Assembly: GCF_036226605.1 (NCBI RefSeq)
Contig: NZ_CP109000.1
Coordinates: forward strand, 6,258,501-6,322,500
Reading direction: 5' to 3'
From: Streptomyces sp. NBC_00704
Lineage (GTDB): Bacteria; Actinomycetota; Actinomycetes; Streptomycetales; Streptomycetaceae
Length of the DNA: 64,000 nucleotides
The translations under genes were made by a program, and so were the position numbers. Under the pieces are notes generated by a model, which made no database searches, was not told the origin of the DNA, and saw only the letters and a list, made by a program, of their open reading frames with translations. Shown here piece after piece: positions 16,698 through 27,121 of this stretch; the stretch's first letter is position 1, and each line of letters opens with the position of its first letter.

Positions 16698-18227
16698 TCA
16701 GATGTCCCGGAAGATCTCGATCTGGGCGCCGATCGAGTTCAGCCGCTCGGCGAGGTCCTCGTAGCCGCGGTTGATCACGTAGACGTTGCGCAGTACCGAG
16801 GTCCCCTCGGCCGCCATCATCGCCAGCAGTACGACCACCGCCGGGCGCAGGGCGGGCGGGCACATCATCTCGGCGGCCCGCCAGCGGGTCGGTCCCTCGA
16901 CCAGCACCCGGTGCGGGTCCAGGAGTTGGAGGCGTCCGCCGAGCCTGTTGAGGTCCGTCAGGTAGATCGCGCGGTTGTCGTAGACCCAGTCGTGGATGAG
17001 GGTCTTGCCCTGGGCGACGGCCGCGATGGCGGCGAAGAAGGGGACGTTGTCGATGTTCAGGCCGGGGAACGGCATCGGGTGGATCTTGTCGATCGGCGCT
17101 TCCAGTTTGGAGGGCCGGACCGTGAGGTCCACGAGCCGGGTGCGGCCGTTGTCGGCCGGGTACTCGGGTGTCCTGTCGTGGTCGAGGCCCATCTCCTCCA
17201 GGACCGCGAGCTCGATCTCCAGGAACTCGATCGGCACCCGGCGCACCGTCAGCTCCGACTCGGTGACGACCGCGGCGGCCAGCAGGCTCATCGCCTCGAC
17301 CGGGTCCTCGGAGGGGGAGTAGTCCACGTCGATGTCGATGTTCGCCACGCCGTGCACGGTGAGCGTCGTGGAGCCGATGCCCTCGACCCGGACGCCGAGC
17401 GCCTCCAGGAAGAAGCACAGATCCTGGACCATGTAGTTCGAGGAGGCGTTGCGGATGACGGTCACGCCGTGGTGCCGGGCGGCCGCCAGCAGCGCGTTCT
17501 CGGTGACCGTGTCTCCGCGCTCGGTCAGCACGATCGGCCGGTCCGGGCGGACGGCGCGGTCGACGACAGCGTGGTACTGCCCCTCCGTCGCCGCGACCTC
17601 CAGCCCGAACCGGCGCAGCGCGATCATGTGCGGCTCGATGGTCCGTGTGCCGAGGTCGCAGCCGCCCGCGTACGGCAGCTTGAACTGGTCCACTCGGTGC
17701 AGCAGCGGGCCGAGGAACATGATGATGGAACGGGTGCGCACGGCGGCCTCGGCGTCGATCGCCGCCATGTCCAGCTCGGCCGGCGGCACGATCTCCAGGT
17801 CGACGCCGTCATTGACCCACCGCGTCCGCACACCGATGGAGTTGAGGACCTCGAGCAGACGGTAGACCTCCTCGATGCGGGCGACCCGGCGCAGCACTGT
17901 GCGCCCCCGGTTGAGCAGGGAGGCGCACAGCAGGGCCACACACGCGTTCTTGCTGGTCTTGACGTCGATCGCGCCCGACAGCCGGCGGCCGCCCACGACC
18001 CGCAGGTGCATGGGTCCCGCGTAGCCCAGAGAGACGATCTCACTGTCCAGGGCTTCACCGATCCGGGCGATCATCTCAAGGCTGATGTTTTGGTTGCCCC
18101 GCTCGATGCGGTTCACGGCGCTCTGGCTGGTTCCGAGCGCTTCGGCCAGCTGTGCCTGTGTCCAGCCCCGGTGCTGACGGGCGTCGCGGATGAGCTTGCC
18201 GATGCGTACGAGGTAGTCGTCTGCCAT
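16698..18227 (-). CDS. MurA-family enolpyruvyltransferase fused to an XRE helix-turn-helix domain
   Basis: A 509-residue fusion. Residues 1-70 are a Cro/CI-type HTH (WTQAQLAEALGTSQSAVNRIERG); residues 72-505 are a UDP-GlcNAc 1-carboxyvinyltransferase fold. Key MurA residues are present: Lys93/Asn94 in TSKNA, the PEP-reactive Cys190 in AGGCDLGTR with Arg195, and an Asp in NIDNVPFF matching the general base after a three-residue insertion. It could therefore be catalytic, making UDP-GlcNAc-enolpyruvate, and also bind DNA. It is distinct from the housekeeping murA; S. coelicolor has a similar second copy next to aconitase (SCO5998, from memory). An enzyme-regulator sensing peptidoglycan precursors is possible but unproven. 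Confidence 0.88.
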   Translation of the reverse strand: MADDYLVRIGKLIRDARQHRGWTQAQLAEALGTSQSAVNRIERGNQNISLEMIARIGEALDSEIVSLGYAGPMHLRVVGGRRLSGAIDVKTSKNACVALLCASLLNRGRTVLRRVARIEEVYRLLEVLNSIGVRTRWVNDGVDLEIVPPAELDMAAIDAEAAVRTRSIIMFLGPLLHRVDQFKLPYAGGCDLGTRTIEPHMIALRRFGLEVAATEGQYHAVVDRAVRPDRPIVLTERGDTVTENALLAAARHHGVTVIRNASSNYMVQDLCFFLEALGVRVEGIGSTTLTVHGVANIDIDVDYSPSEDPVEAMSLLAAAVVTESELTVRRVPIEFLEIELAVLEEMGLDHDRTPEYPADNGRTRLVDLTVRPSKLEAPIDKIHPMPFPGLNIDNVPFFAAIAAVAQGKTLIHDWVYDNRAIYLTDLNRLGGRLQLLDPHRVLVEGPTRWRAAEMMCPPALRPAVVVLLAMMAAEGTSVLRNVYVINRGYEDLAERLNSIGAQIEIFRDI

Positions 18228-18291
18228 GAGGCTGAGGTTATCTCAGATATGAGATGGCGCCTCTCGGGGGGTCCGTTCGGGTGACGGCTCG

Positions 18292-18492
18292 TCAACGCCG
18301 CTTGCGGCTACGCGTGTGACGCCATCCGAAAGGTCCGGGCAAATCCATCGATGTCGTACGACGTCCGGTGCTGCTGTGGGTGTGACGCGGGCCGTGCTGC
18401 CCGCCGCCGGTGGTGATCGACCACGACCGCCGGTTGATGTTCAGCCGCACGCCGGGGAGGATGCGGAAACTCTTGCGGAAGGTCAGGGGCAT
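18292..18492 (-). CDS. DUF4236 small protein
   Basis: A 66-residue basic protein beginning MPLTFRKSFRILPGVRLNIN, the hallmark N-terminus of DUF4236, followed by the glycine-rich SITTGGG segment and a GRRTTSMDLPGPFGW region. The ATG follows GAAGGAGG at normal spacing. The family is found in bacteria and some phages and has no established function. It lies upstream of, and on the same strand as, the XRE-MurA gene, 64 bases away. Confidence 0.75.
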   Translation of the reverse strand: MPLTFRKSFRILPGVRLNINRRSWSITTGGGQHGPRHTHSSTGRRTTSMDLPGPFGWRHTRSRKRR

Positions 18493-18963
18493 CGGAGCCT
18501 CCTTCGTCGGGAGTGCCTGTCCGCTCCCGTTTACCCCGGCGCGACGCGCCCATGACGCCCTTTCAGAAGCCGGTCCCGCCGCCACGCGCGCCGCTCGCCT
18601 CGGGGTGGGTCCGCCGGTCGGCCGAACGGGGTCCGTCACCCGCCCGGACGCGGGTCCGCGGGGTGGCCGGGCGTGGGTCCGCCGGCTGCGGGATTGCCGG
18701 ATGCGGGCCCGCCGGGTGCCGGGTGCCGGGCGTCGCGCGGGCAGCGGACCCCGGCTCGGAGGGCGGAATCCGCCCGCCTCCGGAAACCGGCGGCGACCGT
18801 CTCCGGAAAGCGGCGGCGGGTGTCCTTCGCTGTCAACGCAGTCGCGTGACGCTTGCTTCGGCCCGAACCCTCTGGCCTACGGCGACCGGGTTGGACGGCA
18901 CGGAACGAGCCCCTCCCGAGGGGCATGGTTCCGCGCGAAAGACCGCACCCGGCACGACCGGCT
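18493..18963. other. Non-coding 471-base gap, GC-rich and mildly repetitive
   Basis: Between the DUF4236 and SnoaL-like genes. It contains degenerate GCGGGTCCGCCGGGTGCCGGG-like units around 18648-18740 with no fixed period. No open frame here has a plausible start and coding bias. The left end must carry the promoter for the DUF4236 gene. I see nothing else I can name. Confidence 0.4.
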
Positions 18964-19383
18964 TCACGGCGCCGGTACGGCACCGATCTGTTGCATCACC
19001 CCGAGCAGGTCGGGCTGAGCCCGTTCGCCGACGATCCGGCCGTCGGCCAGGTAGTAGAAGTTCATGGCCTGCACCGAGATCTTGTTGCCGCTCGCCGGGA
19101 CCCCGAAGAACTCACCGTCGTGGGTTCCCCGCATGGTGAACCGCGCGGCCACCGTGTCGCCTTCGGCGACCGTCTCCTCCAGCGTCCACCGGACGTCCGG
19201 GAAAGCGCCGCGCATCATCCCGAGGACTTCCATGTATCCGTCGGGCCCCCGCAGTGGTTCCGGGTGACTCGGTGCGTGGAACACCGCGTCCGGAGAGATG
19301 ACCTCGCGGGCGAGATCCTCATCGCCCGTGTTGATGAACTCGACGAAACGGTTCATCACTGACTCGGTGGACCGCGATGGCAT
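18964..19383 (-). CDS. SnoaL-like/ester cyclase family protein
   Basis: A 139-residue NTF2-fold protein of the SnoaL/ester-cyclase type (NRFVEFINTGDEDLAREVISPDAVFHAP, then RGPDGYMEVLGMMRGAFPDVRWTLEE). Such proteins include polyketide cyclases and many small-molecule-binding proteins of unknown substrate. No polyketide synthase genes are nearby, so a cyclase role is unlikely. It is divergent from a PadR regulator across a gap with a perfect palindrome and is probably a target of that regulator. Confidence 0.85.
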   Translation of the reverse strand: MPSRSTESVMNRFVEFINTGDEDLAREVISPDAVFHAPSHPEPLRGPDGYMEVLGMMRGAFPDVRWTLEETVAEGDTVAARFTMRGTHDGEFFGVPASGNKISVQAMNFYYLADGRIVGERAQPDLLGVMQQIGAVPAP

Positions 19384-19431
19384 CTGGCTGTGCCTTTCCG
19401 AAGACGGTGGGTGGACACCTGAAAACGTAAC

Positions 19432-19459
19432 ATCGAATCGATGTGAACATCGATTCGAT
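19432..19459. promoter_or_regulatory. Perfect 11-bp inverted repeat, candidate PadR operator
   Basis: ATCGAATCGAT (19432-19442), spacer GTGAAC, then ATCGATTCGAT (19449-19459): a perfect 28-base dyad in the 98-base gap between the divergent SnoaL-like and PadR genes. Each arm is itself nearly palindromic. PadR-type repressors typically bind such dyads at their own promoter. Confidence 0.7.
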
Positions 19460-19481
19460 GTCAGCGTGCGAAGATGGACTC

Positions 19482-20087
19482 ATGCTGGAACTCGCGATAC
19501 TCGGCTTCCTGGCCGAGGGCTCTCTGTCCGGACACGAGCTGCGCCGCCGCGTCTCACAGCTGACCGGTTACCGGCGGCCGGTCAGCGATGGCAGCCTGTA
19601 TCCGGCGATCAATCGTCTGACCAAGGCGGGCTTGATCGAGCGGCGTGCCGACCCGGCCGCGGGAGCGGCCCGGTACGTGCTCAGTCTGACCGGGCCGGGG
19701 CGGGCCGAGATGCTTCAGCGTCTACGCAAGCCCGCCGACCACGAAATCACCGACTTCACCCGGTTCTACGTCGTTCTGGCATTCCTCTCTCACTTGCCTG
19801 ACGTGGCCGAACAGCACGCGGTGCTGCGCAGGCGGCTGGAGTTCCTGGAAGAACCGGCGAGTTTCTTCTACGACAGTGACCGGCCCCTGCGTGCCGAGGA
19901 GATCGCCGACCCCTACCGGCGCGGCATGCTGCTGACCGCCCGCGCCACCAGCCGCGCCGAACGGACCTGGCTGCGCGAAGCCCTCGGGGAGAACCCGCCC
20001 GCATTCGACACCGCAGGCACCGGCAGCGACCCCCATGCGCCCGCTGCTCCCGCCGCGCCCGCCGCGCCCGCCGCTCCCGCGAACTGA
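19482..20087 (+). CDS. PadR family transcriptional regulator
   Basis: A 201-residue PadR/Vir-like protein: winged helix (residues 1-85, LAILGFLAEGSLSGHELRRR and SDGSLYPAINRLTKAGLIERR) and a C-terminal helical dimerisation domain. It ends in an AAPAAPAAPAAPAN tail encoded by a short GCCCGC repeat. The ATG at 19482 starts exactly at the family N-terminus; an upstream GTG inside the palindrome is unlikely. The quinone-reductase gene follows after 20 bases, so the two are probably co-transcribed, with the divergent SnoaL-like gene as a second target. Confidence 0.9.
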   Translation: MLELAILGFLAEGSLSGHELRRRVSQLTGYRRPVSDGSLYPAINRLTKAGLIERRADPAAGAARYVLSLTGPGRAEMLQRLRKPADHEITDFTRFYVVLAFLSHLPDVAEQHAVLRRRLEFLEEPASFFYDSDRPLRAEEIADPYRRGMLLTARATSRAERTWLREALGENPPAFDTAGTGSDPHAPAAPAAPAAPAAPAN

Positions 20088-20107
20088 CCGCCCACGGAGG
20101 TACCCCC

Positions 20108-21091
20108 ATGCTTGCTTCCTGGTACGACGACCAGGGCCCCGCCGCCGATGTCCTGCACGTCGGTGAACTCCCCGATCCCGTCCCCGGCCCCGGTGAGGTC
20201 CGCGTCCGGGTCACCGTCTCGGGCGTCAACCCCGGCGACACCAAGAAGCGGCGCGGCTGGCTCGGCTCGTCCATGCCCTACCCGCGGGTGGTCCCGCACA
20301 GCGACGGCGCCGGCGTCATCGACGCCGTGGGCGACGGGATCGACGCCCGCCGCGTCGGACAGCGGGTCTGGGTGTACGGCGCCCAGTCCTACCGCCCCTT
20401 CGGCACCGCCGCCCAGTACACCGTCGTACCCGACCACCAGGCCGCGCCCCTGCCCGACCACCTCGGCGACGAGCTGGGCGCGAGCCTCGGCATCCCCGGC
20501 ATCACCGCCCACCGCACCGTCTTCGCCGACGGCCCGGTCGACGGCCGACTGGTCCTGGTCCACGGAGTCCTCGGCGCCGTCGGCTCTCTGGCCGCCCAGC
20601 TCGCCCACTGGGCCGGCGCCACCGTGATCGCCACCGTCCGCCGAACCGCGGACCTCGACCGCGTCGACCCGGCCGTCGTCTCCCACGCCATCGCCCTGGA
20701 CACGGGCGAGCCCGCCGCCGCCATCCGCGCGTACGCGCCGCGGGGCGTCGACCGGATCATCGAGGTCGCACTGTCCGACAACGCCGACCTCGACAACGCC
20801 GTCGCCGCCCAGGGGGCCGTCATCGCCGCCTACGCCACCCGTGCGGACCGCACCGAGATCCCCTTCTGGCCCCTTCTGTTCAACAACGTCACCCTGCGGC
20901 TGCTCGGCAGCGACGACTTCCCCGCCGAGGCCAAGCGCCAGGCCGCCCGCGACCTCACCTCCGCCGCCGCCGTCGGCGCCCTCACCGTCGACGTCCGTGA
21001 CCGCCACCCGCTGGACGACATCGCCAAGGCCCACGACCACGTCGACGACGGCGGTGGCCACGGCCGCGTCCTGCTCACCATCCCCGAATAG
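20108..21091 (+). CDS. Zinc-independent MDR oxidoreductase (NADPH:quinone reductase-like)
   Basis: A 327-residue medium-chain dehydrogenase/reductase. The N-terminal GroES-like domain lacks the catalytic zinc ligands and reads GVNPGDTKKRRG as in zeta-crystallin/quinone reductases. The Rossmann motif is VHGVLGAVGSLAAQLAHWAG (about residues 150-170). It likely reduces a quinone or other electrophile with NADPH in the cytosol. It directly follows padR with AGGT before the start. A PadR-reductase pair is commonly a response module for toxic phenolics or quinones; the inducer is unknown. Confidence 0.88.
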   Translation: MLASWYDDQGPAADVLHVGELPDPVPGPGEVRVRVTVSGVNPGDTKKRRGWLGSSMPYPRVVPHSDGAGVIDAVGDGIDARRVGQRVWVYGAQSYRPFGTAAQYTVVPDHQAAPLPDHLGDELGASLGIPGITAHRTVFADGPVDGRLVLVHGVLGAVGSLAAQLAHWAGATVIATVRRTADLDRVDPAVVSHAIALDTGEPAAAIRAYAPRGVDRIIEVALSDNADLDNAVAAQGAVIAAYATRADRTEIPFWPLLFNNVTLRLLGSDDFPAEAKRQAARDLTSAAAVGALTVDVRDRHPLDDIAKAHDHVDDGGGHGRVLLTIPE

Positions 21092-21262
21092 CGCAGACCT
21101 CGGAACACCGGCCTGTCTCCAGCAACCGCCATCCTCATTGACGGCTACTGGATCCCCCACCCCACACGACTGGGTTCGCCGGCAGTGAAGGCGGAACGAC
21201 CGGGTTCGTTGTCAGACGCCTCGATTGGATGACGGAGCGGACAGCGGACAGCGAGCCCGGGC

Positions 21263-21309
21263 ATGACCATTCAGCCCCCATGTACTAGAGTTATCTCGAC
21301 ATCGAGATA
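21263..21309 (+). promoter_or_regulatory. Aconitase promoter with a TATCTCGA palindrome over the start point
   Basis: Candidate hexamers ATGACC (21263-21268) and TAGAGT (21286-21291) are 17 bases apart. Directly after the -10 lies a perfect dyad, TATCTCGA-CA-TCGAGATA (21292-21309), where a bound repressor would block initiation. The MarR-family TamR of S. coelicolor has been reported to act on the aconitase promoter; whether this dyad is its site is my inference. Confidence 0.6.
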
Positions 21310-21351
21310 TCTGCCGAAGGCGCACCGCAGCCGCCACCCGGTAAGGGTTAC

Positions 21352-21370
21352 CTAACTTAGCCTGACCTGA
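21352..21370. promoter_or_regulatory. Iron-box-like site (DmdR/IdeR type) in the aconitase leader
   Basis: Read on the minus strand, TCAGGTCAGGCTAAGTTAG matches the iron-box consensus TTAGGTTAGGCTAACCTAA at 14 of 19 positions. It lies about 70 bases upstream of the aconitase start. Control by iron would fit an enzyme with a [4Fe-4S] cluster. Confidence 0.5.
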
Positions 21371-21437
21371 GCGGTTCGGCCAAGTCCGCGTGACGGCAGG
21401 ATGCGGTGGTACGCGCACATCAATGAAGGAGACTGTC

Positions 21438-24155
<2,718 letters not shown>

Positions 24156-24184
24156 GCGGTCGAGCGGCGGCAGCCGAGCGGTTC

Positions 24185-24218
24185 AGGGCCGCATCCCCGG
24201 TGACGGGGGTGCGGCCCT
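24185..24218. terminator. Hairpin terminator after aconitase
   Basis: AGGGCCGCATCCCC (24185-24198), a six-base loop, then GGGGGTGCGGCCCT (24205-24218): a 14-bp stem with one G-T wobble, 30 bases past the aconitase stop. There is no T tract, as is usual in Streptomyces. Confidence 0.85.
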
Positions 24219-24284
24219 CCGCCGTCCCCGCCCCCGTCCGCGGACGCCACGGGGCACCTCCCGCTCCCGTCCGGCGCCACGTGC

Positions 24285-24505
24285 GCGCCGTCCGGTCGCG
24301 CGCACCCCTCCCTGCCTCGCCCGGTCGCGCGCACCCCTCCCCGCCTCGCCCGGTCGCGCGCACCCCTCCCCGCCTCGCCCGGTCGCGCGCACCCCTCCCT
24401 CCTCGCCCGGTCGCGCGCACCCGCCCCGCCCCGTCCGGTCGCGCGCACCCCTCCCCGCCCCGTCCGGTGGCGCGCACCCTCCCCGCCACGCCCGATGGCG
24501 CGCGC
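24285..24505. repeat. 28-30-bp minisatellite, about seven units
   Basis: The anchor GGTCGCGCGCACC recurs at 24294, 24323, 24352, 24381, 24409 and 24437, with decayed copies at 24467 and 24495, giving periods of 29, 29, 29, 28, 28, 30 and 28 bases. The typical unit is CGCACCCCTCCCC plus GCCTCGCCCGGTCGCG. The array lies between the aconitase terminator and the LPMO promoter. The first copies are nearly identical and the last ones degenerate. Reverse-strand frames remain open through it, but it shows no gene features. Confidence 0.9.
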
Positions 24506-24556
24506 TCCTCCGCCCCCGCCCGGAGCGGCGGAACGCCACAGAGCACGCGCGACCCG

Positions 24557-24614
24557 TTTACAAGTCGGCCGTACGGCGCTACCTTCCGCCACAGGCGAAG
24601 TGGGAGCGCTCCCA
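24557..24614 (+). promoter_or_regulatory. LPMO promoter with a perfect CebR-type box
   Basis: Candidate hexamers TTTACA (24557-24562) and TACCTT (24580-24585), 17 bases apart, are followed at 24601-24614 by TGGGAGCGCTCCCA, the perfect 14-bp palindrome bound by the cello-oligosaccharide repressor CebR in Streptomyces. A further hairpin, AGCGGGA-CGC-TCCCGCT (24653-24669), lies in the long leader. Induction by cellobiose or cellotriose is inferred. Confidence 0.8.
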
Positions 24615-24789
24615 TGTGCTCGCGCCCGACGGACCGGAACCCGCCGGGCGCGAGCGGGACGCTCCCGCTTCGCGCATCGCGAGCCATCTGCGCGCGCCGC
24701 GACCGTCCGGCGAGCGCAGCGCACCGACCCGCATCCGCAGTGCACTCCCTGCACGCCCGGTCCGTACACGGAAGGCGGACTCATCTGCC

Positions 24790-25866
24790 ATGCAAACTGT
24801 CATGATCACGCCAAAAAAGAAGTCGAAGTTACGCACCCGAGCCCTCCTCCTCGTCCTCCTGGCCCTGCTGGCCACCGTTCCCGCCCTCGGCCTGATCGTC
24901 TCCGCGGGCGGCAGGGCCGAGGCGCACGGCACCCCCATGAAACCCGGCAGCCGCACCTTCCTGTGCTGGCAGGACGCGCTGACCGACACCGGTGAGATCA
25001 AGCCGGTCAACCCGGCCTGCAAGAACGCCCAGCAGGTGAGCGGGACCACGCCGTTCTACAACTGGTTCTCGGTGCTGCGCTCCGACGGCGCGGGCCGCAC
25101 CCGCGGCTTCGTGCCGGACGGTCAGCTGTGCAGCGGCGGCAATCCCAACTTCACCGGGTTCAACGCGCCGCGCAACGACTGGCCGCTGACCCATCTCACC
25201 GCGGGCGCGACCGTCGACTTCTCCTACAATGCCTGGGCGGCCCACCCGGGCTGGTTCTACGTCTACGTGACGAAGGACGGATTCGACCCGACTCGCGCCC
25301 TCACCTGGGACGACCTGGAGAGCCGGCCCTTCCTCTCCGTCGACCACCCGCCGCTGCACGGCAGTCCCGGCACGGTCGAGGCCAACTACTCCTGGACCGG
25401 ACAGCTTCCGGCCGGCAAGTCCGGTCGCCACATCGTCTACATGGTCTGGCAGCGCTCGGACAGCGCGGAGACCTTCTACTCCTGCTCCGACGTCGTCTTC
25501 GACGGCGGAAACGGCGAGGTGACGGGCATCCACGAACCGGGCAACCCCACCGAGCCGGTTCCGGGCGCCTGCACCGCCACCCGCAAGACCACGAACACCT
25601 GGAACGGCGGCTACCAGTCCGAGGTGACCGTCACCAACTCCGGCGACGTGCCGATGCTCGGCTGGATGGTCGACTGGACGCTCCCCTCGGGGCAGTCGGT
25701 CGACAGCCTGTGGAGCGGCAACCCCACGTACACCGGGCAGTCGGTCATGGTCCACAACGCCGACTGGAACGGCTCGCTGAGTCCGGGGCAGAGCACGACC
25801 TTCGGGTATGTCACGTCCGGCTCGGGAGGAGACACCGCCACGAGCCTGCCCTGCCGAGTCGGCTGA
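24790..25866 (+). CDS. Secreted AA10 lytic polysaccharide monooxygenase with C-terminal CBM2
   Basis: A 358-residue exported copper enzyme that oxidatively cleaves crystalline polysaccharide. A basic, hydrophobic signal peptide ends at AEA|HGTP; mature His1 (His46 of the precursor) and His152 (NAWAAHPGW) form the copper histidine brace. The AA10 domain spans about residues 46-250. A short linker rich in Pro/Glu (HEPGNPTEPVPG) leads to a family 2 carbohydrate-binding module (about 260-358) with aromatic residues in NTWNGGYQSEV and LGWMVDWTL. A CBM2 and the CebR box upstream point to cellulose as substrate, although AA10 sequences alone do not exclude chitin. An ATG at 24802 is an alternative start. 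Confidence 0.93.
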   Translation: MQTVMITPKKKSKLRTRALLLVLLALLATVPALGLIVSAGGRAEAHGTPMKPGSRTFLCWQDALTDTGEIKPVNPACKNAQQVSGTTPFYNWFSVLRSDGAGRTRGFVPDGQLCSGGNPNFTGFNAPRNDWPLTHLTAGATVDFSYNAWAAHPGWFYVYVTKDGFDPTRALTWDDLESRPFLSVDHPPLHGSPGTVEANYSWTGQLPAGKSGRHIVYMVWQRSDSAETFYSCSDVVFDGGNGEVTGIHEPGNPTEPVPGACTATRKTTNTWNGGYQSEVTVTNSGDVPMLGWMVDWTLPSGQSVDSLWSGNPTYTGQSVMVHNADWNGSLSPGQSTTFGYVTSGSGGDTATSLPCRVG

Positions 25867-25920
25867 GCGGAGTCGGCACCGTCCGATGAGCCGAGTCGGC
25901 TGAGCGGCTGACGCGACAGC

Positions 25921-25953
25921 GGGCCCGGTGGGCGGTCGACGCCCACCGGGCCC
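25921..25953. terminator. Perfect 14-bp bidirectional terminator
   Basis: GGGCCCGGTGGGCG (25921-25934), loop GTCGA, CGCCCACCGGGCCC (25940-25953). It lies between the convergent LPMO and acetylxylan esterase genes. Just upstream the 15-mer GAGTCGGCTGAGCGG occurs twice. Confidence 0.85.
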
Positions 25954-26062
25954 GCCGGGCCGCAAGCGCGTCAGCCGCGGCCCGACGCCACCCGACGCGA
26001 ACGGGGGCCAGTCCGAGCCGTTCCTCCCACCCCCTACGCCGCCGCGGACCGCCCCGACGCTC

Positions 26063-27121
26063 TCACCCCGCCCTGTCCGCCCTGTCCGCCCCGTCCGCCG
26101 CGTCCGGCAGCGGTGCGCCGCGGACCCCACGTCGGGCCAACCGGTCTGCCAGCCAGTCGAGTTGGCGTCTCACGTGCCGGCCCCCGCCCCCCTCGTGCCC
26201 GTTGTACGGGTAGGCGTGGATCTCCCTGTCGGGGCGCGGGCGGCCGCTCAGCTCGCCGTAGCGGTTGAACGCGGCGTACGTGCCGCTCGGCGGGCAGACG
26301 GTGTCGCGCAGGCCGGTGCCGAAGTGGACCGGGGCGCGGGCCCGCCGGGCGAAGGAGACGCCTTCCGTGTAGGCGAGCGTGCGGTGGGCCGCCTCTTCCG
26401 CGCCGCGGTGAACGGCGAGGTAGGCGGCGATCTCCCCGTACGGGCCCTCGTCGGTGAGTTCCAGGGCGCGCCGGACGCCGCACAGGAAAGGCGCCGTGAC
26501 GAGTGCGGCGGCGAGATCGGGGACCAGGCCCGCGACGGCCAGCGCGAGGCCGCCGCCCTGGCTGTTGCCGACGGCGACGACGTGGGCCGGGTCGACTCCG
26601 GGCAGCGCGCGGACCGCGGTCGCGGCGCGCACCGCGTCCGTGATGAGCCGCCGGTAGTGGTGGTCCCGGTGGGAGAGCAGGCCACGGGCGGCCGGGACCG
26701 GACCGCCCGGCGCGGTGGCGTGCGGGTCGGGGGTGCCGCCTCCGTCGCCGTACTGGTCGCCCTGGCCGCGGTTGTCCATCAGCAGATGCGCGTAGCCGGC
26801 GTTCACCCAGGTCAGCCGCTCGTGCGGAAAGCCGCGACCGCGTCCGTAGCCGATGTACTCGACGACGGCGGGCAGCGGCTCCCGCGCGCCGGCCGGGCGG
26901 CTGAACCAGGCCCGGACCGGGTCGCCCGCGAAGCCGCGGAAGGTGACGTCCCAGGTCCGGACGAGACGCAGCCCGGTCCCGACGGGACGCACGGACAGCA
27001 GGGGCTCCCGCTGTCCCTCCCGGTGCAGGGTCTCGGCCCAGAACGCGTCGAAGTCGGCAGGTTCGTCGAGCTGTGGACGATGGCGTTCCAGTTCGGGCAG
27101 CGGCAGGTCGAACGCGGGCAC
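26063..27121 (-). CDS. Acetylxylan esterase / cephalosporin-C deacetylase family (CE7)
   Basis: A 352-residue alpha/beta hydrolase that removes acetyl groups from xylo-oligosaccharides. The nucleophile lies in VGNSQGGGLALA, the aspartate in GLRDTVCPPSGTYAAFN and the histidine in YNGHEGGGGRH, in CE7 order; the RGQGD oxyanion motif (MDNRGQGDQYG) is also present. There is no signal peptide, so it acts in the cytoplasm on imported oligosaccharides. The GTG start follows GAGGTGG. It is divergent from the LplB-like permease gene, and the shared promoter region carries palindromes likely to control both sides. The C-terminal end is rich in ADGADRADRAG-type repeats. Confidence 0.88.
   Translation of the reverse strand: MPAFDLPLPELERHRPQLDEPADFDAFWAETLHREGQREPLLSVRPVGTGLRLVRTWDVTFRGFAGDPVRAWFSRPAGAREPLPAVVEYIGYGRGRGFPHERLTWVNAGYAHLLMDNRGQGDQYGDGGGTPDPHATAPGGPVPAARGLLSHRDHHYRRLITDAVRAATAVRALPGVDPAHVVAVGNSQGGGLALAVAGLVPDLAAALVTAPFLCGVRRALELTDEGPYGEIAAYLAVHRGAEEAAHRTLAYTEGVSFARRARAPVHFGTGLRDTVCPPSGTYAAFNRYGELSGRPRPDREIHAYPYNGHEGGGGRHVRRQLDWLADRLARRGVRGAPLPDAADGADRADRAG

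Noticed and set aside
20040..20086. Frameshift or decay at the end of padR
   Set aside because: The AAPAAP tail comes from a short in-frame GCC/CCC repeat and ends in a normal stop just before the next ribosome site.
24285..24505. Possible CRISPR array
   Set aside because: Contiguous 28-30-base units without spacers; a minisatellite.
24616..24789. N-terminal extension of the LPMO gene
   Set aside because: The upstream frame is Arg/Pro-rich and would bury the signal peptide; the ATG at 24790 gives a normal signal peptide ending before the copper-binding histidine.
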